From: Volutella citrinella
Lineage: Eukaryota; Ascomycota; Sordariomycetes; Hypocreales; Nectriaceae
Assembly: GCA_034401135.1 (NCBI GenBank)
Contig: JAWZSP010000004.1
Span: forward strand, 4,464,001-4,528,000
Length of the DNA: 64,000 nt
Direction of reading: 5' to 3'
Part shown: positions 34,171 through 44,040 of the stretch, piece by piece
Numbering within the stretch: the first letter of the stretch is position 1
How the letters are laid out: every line of letters starts with the position of its first letter
Made by a program: the position numbers and the translations under genes
The notes under the pieces: generated by a model
The model's input: the letters and a program-made list of their open reading frames with translations, nothing else
What the model was told of the DNA's origin: nothing
The model's database searches: none

Positions 34171-36678
34171 CTATACAAGACCTTTCAATAATATCAACTT
34201 ATCCTCGCCCTGTACATCAATGCTCTTGACCAATTCGATGCTTTCTCCCTTGTCAACAAACAGGTGGATAATAAGCCAGAAATTATATGACAGCTTCGAT
34301 AAGCCGGAACTAGACATCGTAGCAACATCACCAGTGGCCCGGACGGCTAACCACAAGACGTGCCAACGTTTGAGAGCGTTCTCCACGGCTGCCGTTATTT
34401 CATCATTCCCATGAATAGATTTCGCTGGGCCAGGCTTTAACTTTGCACTCCGCTGTTGTCCTGAGCGCGGAAGGAAACGCCGGAGCTGGGTATGTGTGTG
34501 TGCGAAGACGTAGAGCACTGCAGTACTTGTCAGTCAGGGGCGAATCACATGAAGCAGCAACTTGCTTAAACTCACAGTGGATGCTAAGGAACAAATCCAT
34601 AACAGTCTGTGTTTTTCTTGTGTGCGGAGCGGCTTTGCTTTCAGAAGAATAGGGGCTCGCATCCTCTTGCTTGTCTGTGTTTTGAGGCGTTTGCTCAGAG
34701 AACAGTTCGTCAAACACAGAAGCTAAATTACCGCTGCGGCTGAACCGGAAGTTTTCCTCTGCAAATGGGTGCTTCGAGTTGAATACGGAGCTCTCGCAGG
34801 GCAGGTCGACATTCAACTCGCTGAGCGTGAGTCTGCAGGGGTAATTGGAGTAAAAGAGGAATGCACAATCTAGTGATCGTAACATGCACATTGTCCTTGT
34901 ATTGTGTTAGAGCGGCAGATGTCCAAGTGCAAGACCAGGTCACAAAACATACCGTATTCTGATTTCTTTTCGAATCCAGCGTTGTTCGGAAATCCGGTCC
35001 TGGGGCACACGACGCACTTGCGTCAGTCCAGTCTTTCGGGCAGCCTTGTATGCATTAGCAGTTGAGCATCGTTCCAGGAATTTCAGTCTCGTCATACTTG
35101 GATGACCTCGCAAAACCTCGCCTCCATCACGCGGGCCTTAGAATTGCGACCCCCAGCCCAATATTGCACAGTCACGATCAGGTATCCCGCCTGAAACTGT
35201 TCGAAGCTCTTCCACTCCGCATCTGCTTCGTCCGAGTCTGCCGATTCTTTGCACGCGGAACCTCCTCCGTAATTTCGTGCGAATATGTCTGTGGAGAACA
35301 CCAGCAGTTCGGCAATGTCCATCAGGCGATCTGCTACCAGTTTATCTGTGCCGTCGTGAGCGTACATGGCACCGAAACAGATAATCGCGAGAAGCAGTTC
35401 GGCGGTTATGGCCTCGGTGTCAAATGTGGGGAGGTGAAAGATTGGGCAGTTGGGGTGCCAGTTTTGAAAGAACAGCCTGATACAGGCGTCGACTTTTGAC
35501 TGATAGAATATGGAGTGGATGATGGCACTCAGCTCATCAAAGTCGGTAGGATCGGGATATATTTCGCGGGCCTTTTGCAGCATCATGTCCTTCAACAGAG
35601 TTACTTGCAGCGAGTCTTGTTTATTGGATTGCGCAAGGTCTAGCGGTCCGAGGTCGAGGTTCTGGAGGAATTCGGGAGCAGCAAAACTCCCAGACCAGCC
35701 GGGATGGCCTTCTCCATTCTCCGTGAAGTAGGGGAGTTCGTGCCCAGGCGGACCAACCCAGAGATCAGCTGCCAGGTGTGACGGAGATTCGAATAAGTCG
35801 GGTAGTTGGAAGTCCATCTCGAGTTGTTCTTCGAGGCTTGACAATGCTGTAAGCTCCCCCTCTAGCATCTCACAAGGCATTGATGCAGATTCCAGACCTG
35901 TTTCCATGTCGCTCACGCGTGGAAGATTGTAGCTCTCGGTGAATCTCCGCGTGCCGCCATCGATCAATGCCTTGATGGAGCTGGTGTCGCTGGATTCGGA
36001 CATGGGTGGGCTGTGCTGCACTATTATCGACTCATCTACCTGGTGTCAGTCTACGGCATGGAGTAGGCGGAATAGGAGCTTGAGGGCACACCTGTTGTGA
36101 TTTCCATATAGTCCGCCTGCTGTACTCTCGAGACATCACAGTCAAGGTTTCTCCTCCGACAGCAACTGCACGGTATGCCTCCATCACACCGCAGTTTCGA
36201 GGCTGTGCACTGATATTTGTGTGAGTATCGTTCTCAATCCCGCCGAACTGAACCGGACTGAATTCTTTCTGTCACTTACTGCTGCACAGGCGCGTCGACG
36301 TCTGCCTCGCTGGGTCTTTTTGGGAATCTCACGATCGCCGCGAGCCGGGCAGTCGGCATAATGATCTCGCAAGCGGTCGCTCCGGGCAAAGCTTTTGCGA
36401 CAAAATACGCACGAGTAGGGTTTCCCGCCGGTGTCTGTGCAAGTTGCTTTAGAATCATCCAGGCAAGCGTTTGGTGCTTGATGGTGAGTTCAACTGGGAT
36501 ACATACGACTGAGGCTGTGTCTCCGGAGATGATCTTGACGGGAAAAGTCTTTGCCGCAGCTTGGACAGCGGTGGCTACTCTTTTCGGCATTGATTGGCGT
36601 GACATGGTCGTCTCTGTGAGCGGGTGAGAAGGATGCCGCAGCCTGCCGCTGAGGCACGGGTGCTGATTCTGACTCCAT
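34171..36678 (-). CDS. Transcription factor with two C2H2 fingers plus a Zn2Cys6 cluster, 713 aa
   Basis: Seven exons: 36678-36507, 36434-36280, 36209-36092, 36035-35098, 35044-34953, 34895-34576, 34517-34171. All junctions keep frame (714 codons). The N-terminus has C2H2 finger 1 (CPSCGKDFSRQDHLRRH), the linker SHTGGKPYSC, and finger 2 (CVFCRKSFARSDRLRDHY). A Zn2Cys6 cluster follows directly with exact C-x2-C-x6-C-x5-C-x2-C-x6-C spacing at about residues 107-133. The middle and C-terminal parts carry a Fungal_trans-type domain (NCPIFHLPTF, LDCAFLFYSNYP). This combined C2H2/C6 layout is seen in regulators of metabolic clusters. The gene lies in the middle of the cluster and has an AATCCGGGG motif 163 bases upstream of its start, consistent with autoregulation (inference). 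Confidence 0.92.
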
Positions 36679-37218
36679 TGGTGCTTTTCAGTTCAGATGA
36701 GAGCCAACGGAATGGAGAAGCTCGCAAGCCGGCAACACCTGGTTGTTCTCGGTCGAATCGTACTTTGATCGGGGAGCCGATGTGGCTCGGCGGCATGAAA
36801 GGATGGGGGAAGGGGAAGAATGCGCTGGAGCGTGGGGAAAAATCCGGGGTTGACAGGCTGGATATGTTGCCTCGACAGGGGTTAGGGTCCCTGGCAGACC
36901 CTTGGCAAATGAGGTCCAGCGTGACCAATATCGGCAAGCTAGTCCAGGCGCCAAGACCGCCACAAACTCCAGATGTTACCAAGCAGTTGCGGGGAAGAGC
37001 ATTGCGTCGGCCAGTGGGTTCCGCGGCACCCCCGCTTCTTGTAATGCATTACTCCGTCCGGATATAGGGAGCTCATGATAGGATAGCGCTGGCCCGGCTC
37101 TCTGGCAGATTCGTCAAGGATTCATTCGGGAGGCACAGATTGCCCCCGTTGCCCCCATTAATTATCGCAATCGAGTATTTATGACTACAGCAGTATGAAG
37201 CACCATAGCCTCAAACTC
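36679..37218. promoter_or_regulatory. Promoter of the regulator gene
   Basis: Holds AATCCGGGG at 36841-36849 in a G-rich context. Also the 3' side of the carboxylesterase gene. Confidence 0.45.
36841..36849 (+). promoter_or_regulatory. AATCCGGGG motif, copy 3
   Basis: 163 bases upstream of the regulator start (minus strand gene). Confidence 0.45.
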
Positions 37219-39026
37219 TCAGTTGAAAAGGCTGATCCTCCCTGGTGCTAATTGGGATACAATCCTATTGACCTTGTCCAACCCGGCAGCATCTAATGAG
37301 GTTATATGCTTCTGCCTCCTCCTGGCCGCCAAACCCTCGCTGCTCACGGCCTTGCACTCGCCCAAAGGCCCAAATGCAAAGGCCGTCCCCGGCTGCCACG
37401 GGGCTTCGCCGCAGATAAACTCGATCCATTTCTTCTGCATCTGGTCCGAAACCTCCTGGGCTGCCTTATTGTGTGAAAGGTCCAATCCGCCAAAGAGAAA
37501 GAGCAGATCGACTGCGTGGTGCGCTCGACTAGAAGATTGCCATGGGTTCGGCTGGTCTAGGAGGAAGCGGAATGCTTCCTTGCCATCTCGCCTCCACTTC
37601 TCGACGAGCTGCTCTACAGGCCAACTGAAGCGAGCATCGTGGAGCAAGTCCAAGGCTCCCAGTTTGCTTGAGACTGGTCGGTCTGGGACAATGCCGTATT
37701 GCTTCTTCAGATCGCATGCTGCCTCGCCGGTAGAGTCGAACGCGCTGCATATGAGCTCTACGGGGCAGCTTTCGATACCATTACGCCAAATCACCGACTG
37801 GGATATGCTGGGGTTAGCAAAAACGCTCTCCAAGCCAGGGGGGAAATGCTGTACCTCGTATTCCGTGTCGCCTATCAATAGGCGCTCGAAGCCGCTGGCG
37901 TGATCCTGCCAGCCCGCGAGTGCTTCTTCCTCCTGCAGATAAAAGGAAACAAGTCCAAGTCTGGCCTGTGCCTCCAAGAGTTTGGATACGGGGGCTGTAC
38001 GGAGATCCCAATCTCCTGCTTCCGAGATTGCAGCATTCAATTTTTGTATGAGGGCCTCTGCATTCTTCCTCGGCTGGGGTGGTGAGAGGTATAGTGTTCC
38101 GGATTGCAGAATGCATTGGCGCGCCGCAACTCCCATTACATCAAGTGCGTGACAGTAGACCGCTCCGGCGCTTTCGCCGGCAATCGTAATTCTATCCTAA
38201 AGTCGGTCATGTCACACATTAGATGAGATCCGCCCGGCGTACGAGGACATGTTGGGGAAGCCTTACCGGATCACCGCCGAAGTCAGATATATGGAGCTTC
38301 ACATATTCGACGGCCTTTTTCTGGTCCTTCAACGCCAGATTCCTATCGCTTTCGAGATCTCCAAAGGCAAATATGTTGAGACGATAATTGATTGTTACTA
38401 CAACGATGGGGTGGCCTAATTCGGTTGATGTTGCGACGAGTTCAGTCGGGTCTAAGAACAGATAAGAAGCTTATTAGACGCTATCTTTTCGGACGGTTGT
38501 TGAGGTGAGTTTTACCGCACAGCCCTGAGGCGCTTGATCCGAAAGACACTGCCTGGGAGCCCCCTGATAAATGTGAGTACATCATTATTCGAGCAGTGCG
38601 AGTATGCGTGTGATCTTACCGTGAATCCATAGCAGCACTGGCAATTTGCTGTTCGAATGCGGCAAAGACGTAGGACTGGGCAATGTAATGTCCAGATTTA
38701 AGCACCCAAACTCGTTCTCCGTTTGTTCAGGGACCGCGAAGTTTTCGGGAATGCGAAGCAGATGCCGGAAGTCGACGTCGTTTTGGGGGCATCGTGGACT
38801 AAAGAGCGCATCTCTCAATAAGCGTTTTCGAGAAAGCCAGGAGCGTGCATACTTACCCAAATGTCTTGCAGTCGACAGATTCTGGCAGTGCATCCGGGGG
38901 CTCGGGATTCGCGAATCTGGAAGGAATCGTGGCGTATTGGAGGTTTCGAAACTGCCAGACATTGGGCCGTACGGAGAGCCCGTGGAGGGTAGCTCCGAGG
39001 GAATTGTGACAAATCGTGGCACACAT
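37219..39026 (-). CDS. Type-B carboxylesterase, 519 aa
   Basis: Exons 39026-38857, 38798-38620, 38563-38516, 38451-38267 and 38196-37219, all phase-consistent (520 codons). The nucleophile elbow GESAG gives Ser203 in AGESAGAV; oxyanion loop LWIHGGSQ is near residues 113-120; YRLNIFAFG follows beta-6. The catalytic His is probably in RAHHAVDLLF. It lacks a signal peptide, unlike most secreted family members, so it is probably intracellular. It would cleave the ester formed by the neighbouring Baeyer-Villiger enzyme, making the HSL-type esterase redundant with it; that role is inference. The ATG at 39026 gives the usual short N-terminus before the first conserved strand (NLQYATIPSRF). Confidence 0.88.
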
Positions 39027-39715
39027 TTTGATTCGGCACTCCCTGGCTTCACAGGCGATACAAGGGACAGGCCAGAGCTTCTGCCCTGGCGGTAGCTATG
39101 CACTGTTCTTTACGTGCACCTCCTCGGCAGTTGCTCCCCGGGGTAACCCCCTAGCCGTGGGTTCTCCGCGGGGGGGACCATCCACTGTGGGGTTTTTGCC
39201 GACACGGTGGCACTATACTCCGAACCCCTCCTCGTTCTGGCTATTCGTCTGGCTAGCGGGAAACCATTGGCGGCCCACCACCTCGCTTGCGTGCCCAGCC
39301 CAGGGAGGAGTTGATGACCCAGATCCGTTCGTCCGTGGAGAGGCGATTGATACAGGGTCGTGAACTTGGTGTGGGTACATGTAGGGTAGCAATCACGACA
39401 AACAAAGCGAATCACAGACAGAAGTCAGGGAACAGCGCCGTCGTCTTATTTTATATGAGGTTTGGCAATGCCCTAATGGTTCTATTGCATCCTCTTCTAT
39501 TTCGACCACTCATACGCTGGGTCGCTTCCAGGGTGGACTATTCAGGGTGTGGAGAGACAATACCAAGTCAGAAGCACTTGGACAGCACTGGATTCATGTT
39601 TTGCGTGAGAGGAAGGGCACTGGTTGCGTACTTGGTAACATTGACTACCCTACCCTAGGCGAACACACTCTGATGATCATCAACCTGTTATCATGACACC
39701 TAGCTACACTGCCTT
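39027..39715. promoter_or_regulatory. Promoter of the carboxylesterase and 3' flank of the dioxygenase
   Basis: Contains CCCCGGGG (39136-39143) and TCTCCGCGGGG at about 39163-39173, a looser version of the cluster motif. No gene seen in the remainder to 39715. Confidence 0.4.
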
Positions 39716-41509
39716 TTACTTGCGATTGAGCGAGGCCTCGGCCAGCAACTTCTCCACCTCAGCCGCATGCTCTGAGAACTTGTCGTCCAGATTGCTCCAC
39801 ATTTCCACTTCGTGCTCATGCTTCTTGTCACTCTTCCAGGCATAGTCCGAAATGGTAAATGGCCTGCCAGACTCGAACATGAAGGCTACAGAGCTGAGCG
39901 AGATCTGCATTACCGGTGGCTCAGACGCAGTTGCGTCTGTATATTGTTCATAAGCAACTCCATGAGGTACCACTAGTGAAATTCATGTCAGTATCAACCG
40001 CACAATTCTGCTTTAGTATGATGACGTACAGCCACACTCATAAGAGATACTTCCAGGTCGGAAGTCTTCAGAGCGACCACCATAATCTCCATAGATCAGG
40101 CCCATCAGCTCAGAAGCAGTGTTGCGATGGAAATAAGGTGGTCGATAAGTATCTGTTACCAATCAGCATCATAGAATCCAATGTTTTATTCTACTGAGTA
40201 ACCTACGCGAAGCCACGTCCCAACGCGGGGAAAAGATGAGAAAGTCTGCCAGCGGGGTGTAAGGGTCCCGAGACTTGGCTGTCAAGACGCAGAAGATGGA
40301 GGGATCGATGTGGTCCACAGAGATGGAGCCCACGTTCACAAACTTTGTGAGGTCGTACTTGAATGGGACCTTGTATCTCAAGTGTTAATCGAGCCATATT
40401 ACAATCGATACAGCTTGCTCAGGGGGACTTACATAGTTTCCGTGCCAGGCAACAACGTCAAAGGGCGAGTGGCTCTGTGTGCTTCGGAACTGTTTGCCCA
40501 ATACCTTGAAGATGACCTCCCAAGGCTCCTTCTCGACTTCATAGAAGGCTACCGGGGTAAGAAAGTCGCGCGCATTGGCCAAACCATTGGCACCAAGGGG
40601 GCCCAGCTCTGGCAGCTCAAAGTTGGAGCCCCAGATCTCGAGGATGTACCCCCTCGACGGGCCATCTGGAAGCTCGACTCGGAATCGGATGCCCTTCTGT
40701 ATCACAACGATTTCTCCAGGTTGGACAAACAGCTTGCCGAACTCGGTCTGTATATCCAGGGCGCCCTGCTGCGGCACAATGAGAAAATCTCCGTCAGAGT
40801 TGACAAAGGCCCTTTTCTTCATGCTGGCATTAGCGGTGTAAACATGAGTGGCAAGCCCTTCCCGAAGAGACGGTTCTCCCGATCCGGCGATGGACTGGAT
40901 CCCATCAACGAAATCAACCGAGTCAGTCTCTGGAATGTCCATGGGTGTCCATGCCAGCTGCGTAGGCGAAACGTGGACCTTGGGGTTGCTCAGTGTGAAG
41001 TTGGACTCAGCAGCTGGATTCTGGGGCATATCGACCTAACTTAAATCAGTGCTAGTTCGACAATCGCAGGGCGATTTATTCCGTACAAAACCATCGTGAG
41101 CAATGGCAGGCCTGACTCGGTAGAGCCATGCTTTCTTGTTCGCGTGGCGGGGCGCTACAAAGGCTGTCGCGGTGATCTGCTCGGCGTACAGGCCTAGCCT
41201 GACATTACGCGGACTGTTCTGGCCCTGTGGTAGGGTACCAGGGACCGCCTCGGATGCGAAGCTAGTCCAGGTTGTCAGATAATGGATCAAGAAGAGGGAT
41301 TCATTTTTGCCAAAGCGTACGAATTGCCGAAGCCAGCTTGATACTACATAGACATGGTTAGCATATGCACGCACATTGCTTGAAAGGATTCTAAGGAATA
41401 CCTGATACGGATCATTCTTCCTAAGGCCGAAGGAAGGGACTTCTCCGTTCTTCTGGGTTTCTGCCCAGTGGAAGATTTGCTGGTAATTGTCCGGGCTGCT
41501 CGAAGACAT
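39716..41509 (-). CDS. Homogentisate 1,2-dioxygenase-type ring-cleavage enzyme, 483 aa
   Basis: Seven exons: 41509-41402, 41343-41321 (a 23-base microexon), 41261-41087, 41035-40433, 40369-40207, 40152-40030, 39972-39716; 484 codons in frame. The cupin iron ligands are intact at His366, Glu372 and His402, with the same 6 and 30 residue spacing as in characterised homogentisate dioxygenases. It opens the ring of homogentisate or a related hydroquinone with O2, in the cytosol. Conserved blocks include [27 protein letters not shown] core, and [12 protein letters not shown]. In tyrosine breakdown this gene normally sits with fumarylacetoacetase and maleylacetoacetate isomerase; neither is here. 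It faces a Baeyer-Villiger gene instead, suggesting a paralogue with a different hydroquinone substrate (inference). Confidence 0.92.
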
Positions 41510-42023
41510 TGCGTGAGGCTGTTTGTGTGGCGCAAAAAACTAACTAATTGGCAAAGTAGTGGTGGTGGCTGCGGAGAATAAAGATGCAAGGAACGAGGCT
41601 AGGCAGCGTCAAACTGTGGTATAGATCCCAGATATAACCGTATGTTCAGAAGGAATCTCCGGGACATGGCATGATCGCAATTGTCATCGGCAAACGCCGC
41701 GAGGGGAGAATGACAAAGGACGTCGGGGTATCTGGCTACTAGAGGGGATTTCCCGACTGATCCACCAACAATCCGGGGCCCCTCCCCCGCGTCCCTCCCC
41801 GCCCCCTCGCTCCTCGGCCCCGTAGCTGAGATGCCCAGCAACGCGAGAACGGGCGCTAGGTCTAGGCCCGAAGGTCGAGACGAATCGTGTTTACTGTCAC
41901 CTTCTCCCCGTTTCCCCAATCAGGTCAGCTTAAATAGAATCTCGCCGACTTATTTTCCTCGATTTTCTCTAGTTTACTAGAGTATCTTTACCTTTCCACC
42001 TCAAACTCCTACCCAAATACACC
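41510..42023. promoter_or_regulatory. Divergent promoter of the dioxygenase and monooxygenase genes
   Basis: 514 bases between two start codons on opposite strands, with AATCCGGGG near the centre (41770-41778) in a C/G-rich block. A TTAAATAG element lies at about 41930. Co-regulation of the two enzymes is the natural reading. Confidence 0.6.
41770..41778 (+). promoter_or_regulatory. AATCCGGGG motif, copy 4
   Basis: 261 bases before the dioxygenase start and 246 bases before the monooxygenase start. Confidence 0.45.
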
Positions 42024-44040
42024 ATGACTCAACTAGAAGTACCTCCCGCTGGCGATCAAAGAAGCCATGTTAGTGGTCGCGCTGTGAATGAGGCGCGTCC
42101 AGTTCGTGTGGTTGTCATCGGAGCGGGTATTTCAGGCATCCTCGCTGCCATTCGGTTTCCTCAAAGAATCCCAAACTTGTCCCTGACTGTCTATGAGAAG
42201 AATTCGGACGTCTCTGGCACCTGGCTAGAGAATCGGTACCCTGGATGTGCCTGTGACATTCCAGCGCATACATATCAGGCTACCTTTGCGCCCAACTTCG
42301 AGTGGTCTCAATTCTACGCATCCGCACCGGAGATCCATGCGTACTGGAGGAAGATTACTCACACATACGGCTGCATGAAGTATATAAAGCTCCAGCAGCA
42401 AGTTATTGGCGCCGTTTGGAACGAGAAGGAAGCGAAATGGTTCTTGAAGGTAAGCTCCTGGCGGCCCTATTTTGACCTAAGCCGAGAAAATAATAACATT
42501 CCTAGGTTCGAGACTTGCAAAACAATGTCGAGTATTCAGATGAGTGCAATGTCTTGATCTCTGCAACGGGCGCCCTGAATTCTTGGAAGTGGCCAGAGAT
42601 CCCAGGATTGCATGATTTCCAAGGAAAGCTATTGCACAGTGCGGCTTGGGACGAGTCCTATGATTATACGGTATTTCGCCCTAGATGCGTCCATCATGTT
42701 GAAGTTGTGCTGATTGAATCTTCAGGGCAAGCGTGTTGCCGTGATCGGAAATGGATCGAGTGGTATCCAAATCGTGCCAGCTGTGCTGCCCAAGGTTGCA
42801 CATCTGGACCATTATATTCGCGGCAAGGCATGGCTATCGCCAACTTTTGCTAGGGCACTGGTCGACGAGCGTGGAAGCGAAGTCGACAATTGTGAGTGCA
42901 CAATGTTAGGTTCGCGCGTGGTCGGGGAGCTCTCAGCTGACGCCAATACCAGTTACATTCAGCGAACAAGAAAAGGCCGAGTTCAAGGCAGATAAGAAAA
43001 AGTACCAAGCTTTTCGAAAAGGTAATGGGAAACACCAACTTTATGGTTGTCAAGATGGCTAATTGTGACTCAATTTCACAGCCATTGAACTGGAATTGCA
43101 GTCTGTCCACGGAAGTACCATCAGGGGAACGCCCGATCAACTTGCTGCGCCCGGCTTTTTTGCCGAATCAATGAAGAAACGTTTGGAGAAGAATCCGTAT
43201 CTACAAGATGCTCTGATCCCTTCGTTTCCTCCCGGATGCCGCAGGTTAACGCCCGGTCCGGGATACCTCGAGGCCCTCACTGATGACAAGGTCAGCCTCA
43301 TCCAGGAAGGCATAGCTCGAGTCAACGAAACAGGTATTGTGACAAACGACGGTGTGCATCATCCCGTCGATGCCATCATGTGCGCCACTGGCTTTGACAC
43401 ATCGTTTCTACCTCGATTCCCAGTCACTGGCCGCGGCGGCATCTCCTTGGCTGATAAATGGCAAGAATTCCCCAACACATACTTGTCCATGTCGACGGAC
43501 GAGTTCCCAAACTACTTCATCAGTCTCGGCCCGAACTCTGCATTAGGGTCAGGCAATCTGCTCTTCGTTATTGAAAAGGCCATGGACTACTTCACCGACT
43601 GCGTGCTGAAAATGCAGCGGGATAACATCAGCTCGATGGCTCCTCGCAAGCAGGCTGTGGACGGCTTCTTCAACTACAGCCAGGAGTATTTCAAGACGAC
43701 CGTGTTTACATACAAGTGCCGAAGCTGGTACAAGGGTGGCTCGTTTGATGGGCCGATTAGCGCGTTGTGGCCTGGTAAGTTGAGCTCTCAATAGGAAATG
43801 CTGAGAGCGGCCTGCTAATAATTTTGTGTGATAGGCTCGTCTTTACACGCCAAGGAGGTCTTTGCCAATCCACGATGGGAGGACTTTGAATACCGCTATG
43901 TCGAGAATCAGCCGAATGGATGGATCGGTGATGGTTGGTCGCAGGATGAGAAGGACAAGATCATCAATGTCAACTATCTCGACGACAGCGAGATCGACTT
44001 CCCTCCGATCCGGCAACAGAATGGTCACACTAAGCTATAG
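42024..44040 (+). CDS. Type I Baeyer-Villiger monooxygenase, 574 aa
   Basis: Exons 42024-42449, 42506-42670, 42726-42891, 42953-43021, 43082-43774 and 43835-44040; all junctions phase-consistent (575 codons). FAD Rossmann motif GAGISG at residues 33-38; NADPH Rossmann motif GNGSSG at 205-210; and the BVMO fingerprint F-x-G-x3-H-x3-W-D (F180 to D191) between them. The ATGFD motif near the C-terminal third is also present. It uses NADPH and O2 to insert oxygen next to a ketone, giving an ester or lactone. The usual pairing with an esterase is met by two neighbours. Substrate is unknown; with a hydroquinone-type dioxygenase divergent from it, an aryl ketone is plausible. Cytosolic, no signal peptide. 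Confidence 0.93.
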
